Assembly (NCBI GenBank): GCA_963383645.1
Contig: OY726557.1
Span: forward strand, 150,589,860-150,653,859
Direction of reading: 5' to 3'
Origin: Muscardinus avellanarius
Lineage: Eukaryota > Chordata > Mammalia > Rodentia > Gliridae
DNA: 64,000 nucleotides
Below the pieces are notes generated by a model, which worked only from the letters and a program-made list of their open reading frames with translations, did no database searches and was not told where the DNA came from. This document shows, in pieces, positions 12,321 through 24,335 of the stretch (position 1 is its first letter; each line of letters opens with the position of its first letter). The position numbers and the translations under genes were made by a program.

Positions 12321-13184
12321 CCATGAAACCAGGATGTAAGAAATCAGTTCACAGGTATCCGAGTCATTGCTGATATCCTCAACTGTTTATTTTGTTGTAG
12401 GAGAGCAAGAACAGGAAAATAAAGAATTCACTAGGGCTAATGCACGTGGTGTCATCGCACTATCTCCACCTTATGATACATACATCAGACATCACTGCTT
12501 CCTGCTGTTTGTGTCTTTGCTTGTATTTGTTTAAAATGCAGCCATTTGCTAGGAAGAGAGAAAAGGAAGAAGAGAAAAGATCTATACTCTCTGTACCTTC
12601 CTGTTTCCTCCCCTATTTCCCTTCTCTGGGATATACCTAGGTTGATGGTCTTTCCTTCCAAATCCCACACATTCTGAGGTTTGGGCAATATTCTACAAAA
12701 TTTCCCTTGTGAAGAATTCCTTGGGAAGCTGTGTGACACAGTTTGGAGCTTAGTTTAAGAGGCAGTAGACTCTTTCCTGTTTCTCTGACATCCTCTTACT
12801 TACAGAGGTGAGCCGAGTGGCAGCTCCACACAGGATTAAATTCTAGTTCATTCCACAGCAGGGGCTCTGTGAGCCATCTCCATCACCAACATCAGTGTTT
12901 TCCAGGATGTTTGTATTTCCTGTGGGGTGTAGATGTGCTATCCTGGCTCAACAGAGCAAGCGCACAAGGGACGGTGAAAAAGCTTTACTTTCCTATCCAT
13001 TCTCAAAATTTTATATTCAAGAAGGTTTTAAGAAATTATAATCTACTTGCTATATAGATGATTTTTTCTCAATTGCAGAAAAAGTTATCTGAACTATCCC
13101 AAACATAAAATGGCCACCATATATGTCAGGGAGGTAAGGCAGATGGCAAAGAATTAACCTTATATGAAGAATTAAGACCTTATA

Positions 13185-13285
13185 TGAAAGCACACAGCCA
13201 GGTGCTTTATGTATTACCTACTATTTATAAAATATTAATATTTTTCCAATTTTATGTATGAAAATGTGAGGCACAGATGATAACT
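13185..13285 (+). repeat. MIR fragment
   Basis: CCAGGTGCTTTATGTATTAC, then CCAATTTTATGTATGAAAATGTGAGGCAC. The unit B copy (about 52740-53075) is interrupted by a SINE. Confidence 0.55.
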
Positions 13286-13287
13286 TA

Positions 13288-13465
13288 AGCTGGGCATGGT
13301 GGTGCATGTCTATAATCTCAGTACTTTGGAGGCTTAGACAGGAGCATCTCAGTTTAGAGGCCCTCAGCAAGTTAGTGAGACATGTTTGAAAATAAATAGG
13401 GATGGGGTGTAACTCAGAGGTAGAATGTTCCTGGATTCAATTTCCAGTCCCCCCACCCCAAAAAT
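13288..13465 (+). repeat. Composite SINE, shared by both units
   Basis: AAGCTGGGCATGGTGGTGCA head, ID-like tail, CCAGTCCCCCCACCCC end. The unit B counterpart is at 53085-53277. Confidence 0.8.
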
Positions 13466-14241
13466 GTTAACTTGCTTAAGTATATGCAACTGACTGGGGT
13501 GACTCCAAACATGATGCTCCTCAGAGGTGCTCCATCCCATTTTCTGGGGAGCCCAGACAGCAGAGGGCACTGTAGCAGTAGAGCCCTGCCCAGGCCAGTG
13601 CAGGGGAGGAGGCACATGGAAGTTCAGCCTCCGGAGAACAGACCACTGCTGCTACCTCCCTGGGGGATGCAAAGCCACCTGCAGTCTTTCCAGGACTGTC
13701 TGGTTACTCCTGGAACCCACAAGAGCAAAGGGATGGCATGGTTTTAAGTAAAAAGCCTGAGGGTATCGTGTATCATCTATCATTTTCGTAGTGTTTGCAG
13801 TAAGTTACTATAGGGAGAGAGAAACCTGAAGATGAATCAAAAGGGCAAATGAAGCGTGTTGTAGCAATAAGGCAGGACAGAGTCAAGTGACCTCCTGGAT
13901 GTCTCCTTAAGCAATTTACTTCCCTTTTTCAGATTTTTACTTCTTCATTCATAAAATCACATGGTAAACTAGCTGAAGTTTTCTTTATGTAGGAGCAGGC
14001 TATTTGTGCATGAAAGCTTATGTCTGGTCTGGGTCAGCTGAGAGATTTCTTTGTGCATCTGAGGTCATTGCTGTTTCCTGGCCCTTTCTGGTGACCACGC
14101 TTCACATTGCCTCTGGGTTCCTGCACGAGAAGTTAAAAATGGTTGCAAGTATCAAGGACATGCACTGGAATGTCCTGGTGTCTGACTAAAAAGGAAATAA
14201 GGTCATAGAACTTTGGATGCTTTGTGCTATAAAATATACTT

Positions 14242-14592
14242 TCTTTTTTATTATTTTTTTATTTTTTATTTTTTATTATTTTTTTAATTGGTGCACTGTA
14301 TTCATACATCATAGTGGGATTACAAACTTTTGTAGACATACATACACACAACGCCCAGTCAGCCCCCACCCGATCCCCACCCCATTCTCTCCCCATCCCT
14401 CCTTCCCATGCTTGGCTTAGTGGTTGACATCTAGTATTATAGCAATTTATCCAAAATTAAAAATGATAATCTCACATAACAGTTTCATTTGTCTGATACC
14501 AAGCTTTTGATGACTTAAAGATAACATTTCAATATTTCTTTTTACTTTCTTTCTTACCAGAGAATATTTTTTATTTTTTTTCTAGGTGAAAC

Positions 14593-14642
<50 letters not shown>

Positions 14643-15232
14643 TTCAGAAAAAAAATCTATCCTAATATGGAATATGGACTCTAGATACCCAAAACGATCT
14701 TGAAAAAGAGCAAAGCTAGAAGATATATATTTTCTGATTTCAAACCATATAAAGCTACAATAATTGAAACAGTGTAGTACTATTCTAAAGGCTGAAATAT
14801 AAACCATTGGAGTTAAATAAAAGCCTAGAGCTAAATTCTTCCCTATATTGTCAAGTTATTTTTGACAAGGTTTCCACGAACATTTGGTGGTAGAAATAAT
14901 AATCTTTTAACTAAATATTGTTGAAAAATAATAATTACATGGAAAAGAATAAAATTGGACCCTTACCTAATCCCATATACAAATATTAACTTGAAATAGA
15001 TAAAAGACCTAAATATAAATCTTAAGACTATAAACTTTTAGGAGAAAATCTGGGTCATAAAACCTCACAACATTGAAATTGGCAGTAATTTCTTGGATAT
15101 GATTTCAATGGCACAGGCAACAGAAGAGTATACAAACTCCCTAAAAAAATATTGTATATCCAAAGACAATGTAAACAGATTTAACAGTTACTAATAGAAT
15201 GGAATAAAATATTTCCAAATGCTATATCTGAA
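14242..15232 (-). mobile_element. ORF1-only LINE family, 5'-truncated copy, unit A only
   Basis: Read on the minus strand this is the 3' part of the element seen complete at 28829-31793 and 45412-48193: the old L1 ORF2 piece in inverted orientation, then the G-rich 3' UTR and poly(A) (the T-rich start at 14242-14286). The copy stops at the point ATATCTGAAG that lies inside the longer copies. Unit B (near 54025) is uninterrupted here apart from small differences. No clear target-site duplication could be recognised. Confidence 0.75.
14594..14640. repeat. (TA)n microsatellite
   Basis: Perfect alternating TA run inside the LINE copy, at the place where the other copies have only a short TATTTATATATTTA stretch. 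Confidence 0.95.
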
Positions 15233-15504
15233 GCAAACTCTTAACAGCACAAATTTTTCTTTCATGAGAAAATGGGACCTAAGTTTTTTTCTGCATTAAC
15301 ACATATACACCCTTCTTCACATAGAGCATTGTCAATGATGCTTCCAATTCTTACTTTTCTGAGCATGTCCCTTGAAAGCCATGTCTCTGCTGGGAATCCT
15401 ACCTTCCACAGTAGTCCAGATTCAACAATCTTTTCACAGTTTCTTCTACATCAGGAGAGAGATCTGGGCAGGTAGTGGATCTCCCTCTTTGTCCCCAACC
15501 TCTT

Positions 15505-15741
15505 TTATTTTTATTTATTTTTAATTTTTATTTTTGGTGGTAGTGAGGGTGGAACCCAGGAGCTTTGTCTACCTCTGGGCTATACTCCCAGACCTATTTT
15601 ATACTTTATTTGGAAACAGGGTCTCACTAAGTTGCTGAGAGCCTCACTTAGTAGCTGAGGCTGGCTTTCAACCTGTGCGATCCTCCTGTCTCAGCCTCCC
15701 AAGTGCTGGGATTAAAAGCATGTGCCACCATGCCCAGCTGT
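15505..15741 (-). repeat. Composite SINE, antisense, unit A only
   Basis: TTTTTGGTGGTAGTGAGGGT to GCCACCATGCCCAGCTG. It is not present at the aligned place in unit B (near 54275). Confidence 0.85.
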
Positions 15742-15767
15742 CCCCAACCTCTTTTAAAATATCTTCC

Positions 15768-15972
15768 AAGCCAGGCATGGTGGCACATGCTTGTAATCCC
15801 AGTATTTGGAAGGCTGACACAGGAGGAAATCAAGTTAGTGGTCAGCCTCAGCAAATTAGTGAGGCCCTTTTCAATTTATTGAGACCCTATTTCAAAATAA
15901 GAAGTAAAACAGGGCTGGGGGTGTGGCTTAGAGATAGAATGGCCCTGGGTTCAACACCAGCACAAAAAACAG
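15768..15972 (+). repeat. Composite SINE, unit A only
   Basis: AAGCCAGGCATGGTGGCACA head and an ID-like tail ending CAACACCAGCAC plus A. It pairs head-to-head with the antisense copy just upstream, giving an inverted repeat. Confidence 0.85.
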
Positions 15973-16004
15973 TCTTTCATAAGAATGTAAAAAGGAAGAT
16001 GAAG

Positions 16005-16240
16005 GAGATAGCAATCACTGAGCCCTTAAGGTGTGGCAGGCAGTGCGGTAGTAAGGTAAGTACTTTTCTCTATTATTTAATGTAATCCTCATAAAAACTC
16101 CAGGTAGATATTATGATTCCAATTTTATTAATGAAAAATTTAGGTCTAAATGGATTAAAAAGACTTCTAAAGGTCATAAGATGATGGAGCTATGATTCTT
16201 GCTGATCCCAAGACCTAAGGTTTTAACCAGGGCAATGTCA
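16005..16240 (+). repeat. MIR-like old SINE
   Basis: Contains GGCAGGCAGTGCGGTAGTAA, TGTAATCCTCATAAAAACTC and a decayed 3' part. The paralogue is at 54335-54560. Confidence 0.65.
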
Positions 16241-16849
16241 TCTGATTTTCCAAATGGCATTTGTCTTTGATGTATTTAAGGCATTTGGTGAGTCAAAACC
16301 TGAAAAGACATAAAATTTAGGTGCATTATTCTATCCTTATTTCTGGTAAGGATATATTTTAAACAGTGCTTCCTGTGTCTTACATTCTACTCTCTCAAGA
16401 TGTTTCTTACAAACTTGGAAGAACTAGATTCCCTCTCACTGTCGATAAAACCAATTCTTGTTTCCAGTGAGGCTGAGGAACATACCCTCCATGTAATGAC
16501 TGCTTCTACTAGAGAAGTTCACTCCCGATGTCCTTAGTGTTTTCTAACTAGATTCATTCACACGTGTTTATTGGCCGCTTACTAACTTCAAGGTAGAATT
16601 CAGCACCAGAAATACAGTGGAGGAGAACCAAGGCTTCTCATGGTTTTCAATAGATTCCATTTTTTTCTGCTTTCTAATGCAACGTGGTTGTGTTCATCTT
16701 AGAATTCTTTAACTAAGTTCAATAATTAAAATAATTCCTTCTAATTTTTCCAGCTGATCTTTTTCTTAGAGTCATGGAGCCACATCTGTTTACAGATTCA
16801 GTGCTATGTCCCCCTTTCAGATCAAAGAAAAGGGAGGGAATATCGGTGA

Positions 16850-17030
16850 GTAGTTACCAAATATGCTAGTGTTTATAATTCATTGTCTCATTTAATCATA
16901 ACAGAAACATAAGGGGACAAAGATTATTATCCTAATTTCAAATGAAACACCTGAAAGTCTTAGAGGTCAAACCACACAACTCTGAGAAAGTCCAAATTCT
17001 GAGGTGGAATTCCAGGTACCATGTAAAGGG
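16850..17030 (+). repeat. MIR-like old SINE
   Basis: ATTGTCTCATTTAATCATAA, a run resembling CCTATTTTACAGATGAGG, and GAGGTCAAACCACACA. The paralogue is at 55395-55570. Confidence 0.6.
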
Positions 17031-18040
17031 CTTCCTTTTCTTCTTACTTGAGAAGGGACCTGTTTTCCCAGAGACTCAGCCTCAGAAAATTTCTAGAAAG
17101 CATCAGCATTTCCAGGCCAAGAGTTGGGTAAGAGCACTGATTAAATTATAGCTAATTGTTATAGACATCTCAACCCATCCACAAGACAGTCCCTACAAGA
17201 TGTGGTGAATAGAGCTTTGCCTCACACGGAAGCCCCAATTGAGCTTCTATTTTTTGGACTTTCATTCCTTGACTATTAAATATTCTCATTCTTAATATTT
17301 AATCTTCTAACACTCTCTACCAGCTGAGAGGAAGATTCTGAGAATACAGGACAGTTAGGCTAAGGGGAAAAGAAGCCCAATTGATAACAAGATGGAAAGA
17401 TGCCAGAGACAATTTTCTCTAGCACCCAAAGTTGGACAGTGTTAGCCCTCATGCTTCTCATGCTAAGTAATGTGAGAGGTAGGGACAGTTTGCCTCTGTA
17501 ATCTCTCTCTCACTTCTGGTGGGATAGTTATGGGGTCCATGGTTGAAGATCTCAAGTTATGCAATGGAATCTAAGCCTGTACAATACATAGAACACCAGA
17601 GCATGATGATGTTAGGTTCTTTCCCTTACTAAGTTTGAAATCTCTGTATTACAATTCTCTACAGAGCTGGACTTAGTGTAGGTGTGATTCATTTAGTCAA
17701 AAAATGTATTTGTGTAATATTTTTAGATCTTTAAAATTGATTTCATCTATAACAACTATAAAGAAAGCATTGTAATGAAAATTGAAGATATTAAACTTTT
17801 AAAATGTTCTAAGATATCTATATATTTTTCTTTTGTATTTTAGGTACTAATAATGTATATATATATTTTTAACGAGGGCTTATTTTGTAGAGTGGATGGA
17901 AGTAGAAACTAACATCATTCTGAAGGAATATATTCTGAGATGCCTAGGTGAAAGAGGGCTTAGATGCTAATTAGCCCATTATTAGTTGAAGAAGGACATG
18001 CTTGTATTTCCATGTTTTTGAGGTAAATCAAGGGATGATA
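17030..18040. other. 5' flank of MMP12-like copy A
   Basis: No repeat was recognised. It aligns to 55570-57350 in unit B except for the insertion at 55875-56647 there, and probably holds distal promoter sequence. Confidence 0.5.
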
Positions 18041-18047
18041 TAAGTTG

Positions 18048-18054
18048 TGAGTCA
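18048..18054 (+). promoter_or_regulatory. AP-1 site of copy A promoter
   Basis: A perfect TGAGTCA lies 40 bases upstream of the TATA box. This site is a hallmark of inducible MMP promoters, where Fos/Jun dimers bind, and it is conserved in copy B at 57359-57365. Confidence 0.8.
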
Positions 18055-18093
18055 CTCAAAGGATTTCATATTCACAGAGCTTTGCCTAGGGAT

Positions 18094-18100
18094 TATATAA
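18094..18100 (+). promoter_or_regulatory. TATA box of copy A
   Basis: TATATAA lies 79 bases upstream of the start codon. Transcription would be expected to start near 18125, giving a short 5' UTR. It is conserved in copy B. Confidence 0.8.
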
Positions 18101-18178
18101 AGAGGGACATTTAGGGAACTAGTACTGAAAGGGAAAGGGGTAAGTTGAGTTTAGCCTTTCTGTTGAAAGAAACTCACA

Positions 18179-18280
18179 ATGAAGTTCCTTTTATTGATTC
18201 TGGTTCTGCCGGCCACTATGTCTAAAGCTGCTCCAGTCAAAACAACAATCACGCCAGAAGAGGAGATGAAATTTGCTGAA
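18179..18280 (+). CDS. MMP12-like: Copy A exon 1: signal peptide and start of propeptide
   Basis: 34 codons beginning MKFLLLILVLPATMSKA, a hydrophobic signal peptide. The donor is GAA|GTGAGT, phase 0. The ATG matches copy B in position and context. The last 24 codons differ strongly from copy B. Confidence 0.9.
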
Positions 18281-18754
18281 GTGAGTATTGTTCCTATATT
18301 ACTTATCTAGCCTAATTTTTGTTCTTAAAGTTTATTATATTTACCTATTTTATTTGAAAAATACTATTTAAAATCTGGGGTAGGAAGCCATTGGTTCTCA
18401 GAATTGATTTCTTCTTTGCAACAGAGGAATATTTAAAGGAGAATTGATTTTGAAGTAGTGTTACAAAGTGAATGGATGATATTTTGCCCTTCAACTAAAA
18501 ATCTTTGGCCCAGGAATTTCAGTTCAATACAGTTGGAGTTCACTTTTATCGTAGTATTTGACATTAGTCATTTAGTGCCAGTGGTTGATGTGACACTGTT
18601 CAGTGTCTTGAGCACCTGAACCACTTTAGGTACCATGTAAATTTCACCATGCTCCTTCATTACAGATATTTTTCATAAGCACTTAAAAAAAGATTTTATT
18701 TCATTTTCTGCTTTTTATTAAGGCGTTTTATCTCCCATTTTGTAAAATTAACTT

Positions 18755-18875
18755 CCTTTTTGTGGCAGAGTCTCCCTTTATTCCTCGGGCTCAAATCTGT
18801 GGGCTCAAGTGATGCTTTCCCATAGACTCTCAAGTAGCTGGGACTTTCAGCATGTACCGCTGTACCAGTTCTACA
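18755..18875 (-). repeat. Old 7SL-derived monomer, antisense, shared
   Basis: CAGAGTCTCCCTTTATTCCT, GTGGGCTCAAGTGATGC and AAGTAGCTGGGAC. The paralogue in intron 1 of copy B is at 58374-58490. Confidence 0.6.
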
Positions 18876-19003
18876 TTCTCAAATTATTTTAGCTTTAAAA
18901 TGACTATATTTGCCCATTATGTGAAGCGAGTATACTAAGCAAGAGCTCTACCCCAGCAACAAAAGAAATTTTTTCCCAACTTAAATCAACAATTTAAATA
19001 TCT

Positions 19004-19217
19004 ACTTTTATTTTTTGCAGGTTTGGGGATGGAACCCAGGGCCATTTGACCTTTGAAATACACCCCCTGCCCTATATTTTATTCTTTATTTTGAAACAGG
19101 GTCCACTAAGTTGCAGAGGGCCTCACTAAGTAGCTGGGGCTGTACGCGAACCACAATCCTCCAGTCTCAGCCTCCCAAATGCTGGGATTACAAGCGTGCA
19201 CCACCACACCCAACAAT
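19004..19217 (-). repeat. Composite SINE, antisense, with target-site duplication, copy A only
   Basis: AATTTAAATATCT flanks it at 18991-19003 and 19218-19230. The intron of copy B (near 58670) lacks the insertion. Confidence 0.9.
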
Positions 19218-19575
19218 AATTTAAATATCTTAGACATAAAAGTGAGAGATTTAGTATCCCAGCAATAAATATTTGGCCATTTATTGAATGTCATGATATA
19301 CTAGATGTTGATTTGAAGAAGTAGAAACATAAATATTTTTCTACTTGGCTCTCAGAAACAAAATCTGCTAATAATCCACAACATGTTTTTGATAGCACAG
19401 AAAATTAAAGTTTCTATTATGATGATAATTGTCCAAACAATCATAGCCTAACCTGTCATTAAAATATCAAAACAGTTGTTTGGAAATATCAATGTACAGC
19501 TGAGTTAATATGCAGTTTTCCCAGAACAACTTTTCTGCATGTGACCGTACATTACTGAATGTATTTATTTTCCAG

Positions 19576-19826
19576 AAATACTTGAAAAAATTTTATGGTC
19601 TAGTGTTAATGAACACACTATCAATGACAAAAATGAAAGTCAAAGGAAACATGCTAGAAGAAAAACTGCAGGAAATGCAGCAGTTCTTTAGGCTAAAAGT
19701 GACTGGACAGTTAGATACACCTACTCTGGAGCTGATGCACACCCCTCGATGTGGAGTGCCTGATGTTCAACATTTCAGCACCCTGGATGGAAGGCCAGTA
19801 TGGAACAAACATCACATCACCTACAG
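19576..19826 (+). CDS. MMP12-like: Copy A exon 2: propeptide with cysteine switch
   Basis: 251 bases between TTCCAG and GTATTA, open throughout. It carries [16 protein letters not shown] and PRCGVPD, the propeptide motif whose cysteine holds the catalytic zinc. It ends in phase 2, as in other MMPs. Confidence 0.92.
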
Positions 19827-20314
19827 GTATTATAGACAAAGGAAGTTTTTCATTTTTCCATTGGGCTGACCTGTAGAAACCTGCGATATTTAGCTGCACT
19901 ATATTCCTAAATCTTGAAGTAGATAAGCGACCTTGCTCCATTTTTAATACTCTATGTTAAACTTCATTATGTCTAGAAAGGAGAATTTGTCAATCAAGAA
20001 GAATCACAATTGTTTTATTTGTCAATCAATCCAGAGAAGAGTAGAAAAGCTGCACGTAAGAGGAGAATGGAAACAAATAGACAATGAAAAAAGAGACAGG
20101 AGATCGTGCACAGTCATTAGGATGAATCCATGCCCAAGTCTGAGAGTCAGAGCAAAATGTATGAGTTTCTATGAAAGTAAACCCTTCACAATAATTACCT
20201 GTATATTCTAAATAATGAAGAATTAAGTTAGATTTTGGGTAAGTAGAACGTCATTCAAAGAAAATGGTGTATACTTAAAGAAGCAAATTCTTATTTGCAT
20301 CCTTGATTTGTGGG

Positions 20315-20425
20315 ATGATGAAGAGTCTCACTACGTTGATGAAGCTGGTCTCAAACCTCTTAATATCCATGCATCTGCCTCCAAAGCCCTGGGGATTATA
20401 AGCATGTGCCTTCAAACCCAGCTGT
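20315..20425 (-). repeat. Old 7SL-derived monomer, antisense, shared
   Basis: GAAGCTGGTCTCAAACCTCT and GGGGATTATAAGCATGTGCC. The paralogue is at 59800-59902. Confidence 0.6.
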
Positions 20426-20513
20426 GGTGAGTCAGTGGTGAGAACAAAATTGAAGTATTGTGATAAGACATAGTTAACAGATGGTTTCTATCTATTTTCT
20501 CTTTTTGTCATAA

Positions 20514-20621
<108 letters not shown>

Positions 20622-20861
20622 TTTGTGGATCACATGAGGATGAAGTATGTATTTCCTAGCATTTAGCCTTAATTTTTTAAATTGACTTAATTCTGTGTCT
20701 TTAAAAAGTCATTCATGAAAATTCTAACATAAGATGCTTATTCTCAGTCTAATGTTTGTCCCAGTAAAATAAATGAACAGTTGGTCTAGTGTTTACTGTG
20801 TTTCTAGCATGTTCTTGGGTGAGAAGGTATTTGAATACAGAGATTTTAAAAAAAAAAAGGC

Positions 20862-21053
20862 CAGGTGTAGTGGTGCACGCTTGCAAAATCCCAGCACTTA
20901 GGAGGCTGTGACAGGAGAATTGCACAAATTCGAAGCCAGCCTCAGCTACTTAGTGAGGCTCTCAGCAACTTATTGAGACCCTGTTTCCAAATAAAATATA
21001 AAATAGGTCTGGGAGTGTAGCCTGGAGGTAGAAGACCCCTGGCTTCCATCCCC

Positions 21054-21056
<3 letters not shown>
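20862..21056 (+). repeat. Composite SINE in the replacement segment of copy A
   Basis: AGGCCAGGTGTAGTGGTGCA head to CCATCCCCAGTAACA; its tail has become a (CA)n repeat. Confidence 0.85.

Positions 21057-21096
<40 letters not shown>
21057..21096. repeat. (CA)n microsatellite
   Basis: Perfect CA run grown from the tail of the SINE just upstream. Confidence 0.95.
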
Positions 21097-21097
<1 letters not shown>

Positions 21098-21156
21098 ACA
21101 ACACCCTACCCTTGAGCATATAGTCTGGTGGGAAACAGAACACAAACAGAAATCCA

Positions 21157-21700
21157 TTATTTGGAGATGAGGACCAATGGTGGTGGTTTGTACATTGTTA
21201 GAAAAATTGGGAATAGGACAATTCAGGTTTATGCCAAATTGTAAAAAGCTTTTTTACTCCCTCCAGTCTTATGCAGAGTGGAGAGAATAACGTAGTCCTA
21301 GCTTCTGTTTTACATCTTAAAGAAGTAGTAAAGAGAACCCTAAGCTAATTGCTGGACCCACTTAAGGATATACTTAGAAAGTCTGTGTTCCTAGATATGT
21401 TGCAGAAATTATATGAAAATAAAAACATCAGGTTAAAACAGAAAAAAAAAATCCAAAGTTGTTTAAGTCTTTTTAAGAATTGAGATATTTGAGAAAAGAA
21501 ACACATCCTTCTCCCCCCTTTTGCCTACAAAGGTTCATTCTCTATGACATACATAAAAAATGATCACGCATGACCACAATTTATCAGTCCAAATGATAAG
21601 TGTAGTGATTTTAATTTTATCCAGAATTGTATAGAGTAAAAAGCATTAGCTTGAGAGCCAAGAAATTTGTATTTGAATCTTGACCTGAGAACTTAATTTT
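21157..21700. other. Intron sequence shared with copy B
   Basis: It aligns to about 62265-62900, for example AAAAAGCATTAGCTTGAGAG in both. No exon is present. Confidence 0.6.
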
Positions 21701-22194
21701 TTTTGTCACATAGTTGTTGGATGTTTAGGTTTTGTTGTTGTAATGACTTATGCGCTTGACTGTGCTTTTGGTTTTAAATGAACTGTCTTCTAACAGTGAT
21801 ATTCTGTTTTCTATTTCTTATAATCTTCCAGAATTTCTTTCTATTGATGTCTTCATTTATTGACACTTTCATTTAATTCCAGTTTTTTTTTTTGGATTCT
21901 TTTTTAATATATCCATTTCCTCTTTCATTTTCTCTACATTTACTGTGAGGCCTTTCATTTTACCGAAGATCAGGATTCACTTCTCCTACTTGCATTTCTT
22001 GTAGGTCAATATTCATGATTTTCCTTATTTCCTCCTCTTCCTAGTTCTCATATTTTCAGGGTTCTTGGGTGCTTTTTTCCCCTAATGTCTTGGCATCTTT
22101 TTTTTTGTGTGTGTGTGACTCTGTGGATAACCTGTCTGATCCAATCTTAGCAGTAGGGATTTAGAGGTGTCAGCAGGTTCGTGCATGGGTAAGC

Positions 22195-22405
22195 AGTGTT
22201 TTTTGTGTGTTGTACTAGGGGTAAAATCCAGGGGCTTTTCTACCTCTGGGATATACTACCAGACTTATTTTATACTTTTATTTAGAAAGAGGGTCTCACT
22301 AAGTTGTTGAGATTCTCACTAAGTTATTGAGGCTGGCTTTGAACCTTGTGCAATCCTCCAGTCTCCAAGTGCTGGGATTATAAGTGTGTACCACTACACC
22401 CAGAG
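22195..22405 (-). repeat. Composite SINE, antisense
   Basis: TTGTACTAGGGGTAAAATCC to GTGTACCACTACACCCAG, inserted in the LINE. Confidence 0.8.
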
Positions 22406-22619
22406 AGCAGTAATTTTTTCAACGGTAAGGGTTGGGTAAGGGGGGGGGAGGAGCTGGGTGATTGGTACAGGAATCAGGTATAGTATATGACCAAGTTGAA
22501 TAAGAATTTAAGTATAATAAGGTAGTATCTGGTTGAGAATAAGAGAAGGTTAAATAGTAGGATTCTGGTAGTTACTACAGAGTATTTAGATATAAAGGTA
22601 TGAAATGTCTTGAATGCCT

Positions 22620-22830
22620 AGCCAAGCATGGTGACACATGCTTGTAATTCAAGCATTTGGGAGGCTGAGAGAGGAGAATCTTGGTTGAGGACAGCCTCAG
22701 CTACTACTTAGTGAGACCCTTTGCAACTCAATGGAGACCCTATCTCAAAATAAGGAATAAAAAATATGGATGGGGTTGTAGCTGGGAAATAAAATTCCCC
22801 TGAGTTCCATCCCCAGTACTGAAAAAAAGT
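22620..22830 (+). repeat. Composite SINE
   Basis: GCCAAGCATGGTGACACATG head, ID-like tail, CCATCCCCAGTACTG plus A, inserted in the LINE. Confidence 0.85.
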
Positions 22831-23299
22831 TGAAATAGCTTGAATATAAAACAGGGAGATATAATAAGGCACAAAAAATTTTTGAGAGAAAAGAGTCAGT
22901 AGGCTAGAGGGAGGAAGCTTATAAAAGAAATGGGGAGAGAGCAAACAAACATGCATAAAGTAACAAAACAAGTTACAAAAACTAACAATTATAAATCAAA
23001 GACAAAAAAACAACCAAAAGAAAAAAAGAAAAAGAAAGAACTAGTGACAGTGTGAAAGAAAAAACAGCATCCCTGCTAATTTACTGCCTGGGCCCATATA
23101 ATATCTGTATGTCTGCTCACTGTGGTAGATTCTAGAATATATTTCAATGTCTCTAATTTGCTCTGTAACCTATTGTCAGCTTTTGGACCCACTTTATGAG
23201 TATTTGCGCCCTTCTCTTGCTTCTGACAGTTTTATGCTCAGGTGTCAGGGTGTTGGTTGTCATTGTAAATGAGTTCCATGTAAGCTCAGGATTTTGCAT

Positions 23300-23680
23300 T
23301 TCCTTACACTTGGCTCTGTGCTTTCTGGCCCTGGGCTCTGCGATTTCTGGTCCTGGCTCTGCACTCTCTAGGCCTAGGTTCTGTTCTCTCTGGCCCTGTG
23401 TTCCTTGCCCTCCAGCCCTGGCCTCCACGCCCTCTGGCTTCTGGCTCTGTGTTCTCCAGCTATGGCTCTGAGCTCTCTGCCCTGGACTCTCCAATCTCAG
23501 GTCCTGTGCTTTGCACTTTCAGGACTTCAGCTCTGTACTTTACATGCCTGTGTTCTGCACCCTCTGGCCCTGGGCTCTTGCCTTCCAACCCTGGATTCTG
23601 TGCTTTTTGACCCTGGACCCTGTGCCTTCTGACCCTGGGCTCTGTGCCTTTCCAGCTCTGGTTCTGTGCCTCCTGACCTG
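23300..23680 (-). repeat. Degenerate minisatellite inside LINE 5' UTR
   Basis: About a dozen imperfect units of roughly 25-35 bases around CCCTGGGCTCTGTGC and variants follow each other. They make long open but meaningless frames on both strands. Such tandem units occur in the 5' UTR promoters of some L1 families. Confidence 0.7.
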
Positions 23681-24335
23681 CACCAGCAGAGGGCATCCAG
23701 TCTGTACCTTAAGCACTATAGACCTTTGCTGTGTCTCTGGAGGTTGTAACTGTATTACCTCTGGGATGGGCCACCAGATCTTAGCTTGCTGGGGTCCTTG
23801 TGGCAGCTCTGGGCAGTTGTCCACCAAATAACACAACACAGTTACCTTGCTGTCCTGTGGGCTGGATCTCTGGAGGGCACAGTGTGCTGCTGCAGGTGCT
23901 TCCTCTGGTGAGTGCATGGGCTTTTGGATTTTTTTCTGCATCCCTGAAGCACAGTGCTGGTCACTTAAGATGTTGGAGCTCTGCTGCCACTTCCTGCACT
24001 TCAAGTTCTTGGATTACTTGCCTGAAGTTCTTGGGGCTGTGGAACTGGAGCCGGAGTTGGGGCCAGCAATCATGGTTTGGGCCAGTGACTGGGGTTGGTG
24101 CCAGTAGCCACATCAGGTCTGTCACATGCTTGAGCTGTTTGCAGTGGATCTTGTGTTTAGAGTATTGAATTTCCTTCTGCCATGCTTCCCTTTTTCATGT
24201 TTTTGTTAAGCTGTTCATAAATATCTTCCTTTTTTTTTCTTTATGTCAAGATGCTGCCTTCTTGGTAGTTGAATTTTATTTGTTAAAGTTACTGAGATGT
24301 GCTACATCCCACAGTCGCCATTTTGAATCCTCCTT

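Larger units (their letters stand above)
20622..21160. other. Replacement segment where exon 3 end, intron and exon 4 should be
   Basis: Unique sequence (20622-20850) plus a SINE and a (CA)n tract take the place of about 2.2 kb of copy B sequence (roughly 60073-62265, including exon 4). Similarity to copy B resumes near 21157 (TTTGGAGATGAGGACCAATG). Confidence 0.7.
21700..24335 (-). mobile_element. Old L1-type 5' half (ORF1 remnant and 5' UTR), copy A only
   Basis: Read on the minus strand, it starts near 24335 with GATTCAAAATGGCGACTGTG, which looks like an L1 5' end, runs through a repetitive GC-rich 5' UTR, and ends in a decayed ORF1 coiled-coil-like stretch (21700-22190). Two SINEs interrupt it. 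Copy B has no such insertion between its aligned flanks. The assignment of the ORF1 part is weaker than that of the 5' UTR. Confidence 0.6.

Noticed and set aside
13472..13751. Frames of 74-91 codons with a partly similar frame at 53288 in unit B
   Set aside because: The similarity is simply the DNA duplication. The frames shift and end differently in the two copies, so no selection for protein is seen.
14595..14807. Frame matching one at 47674-47859
   Set aside because: Both lie in the inverted old L1 ORF2 piece of the ORF1-only LINE and read the wrong strand of it; the match is due to repeat copies.
23153..24168. Several overlapping frames of 70-154 codons on both strands
   Set aside because: They lie in the repetitive GC-rich 5' UTR of a LINE. 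The repeat pattern yields open frames in many phases, with no protein family resemblance.
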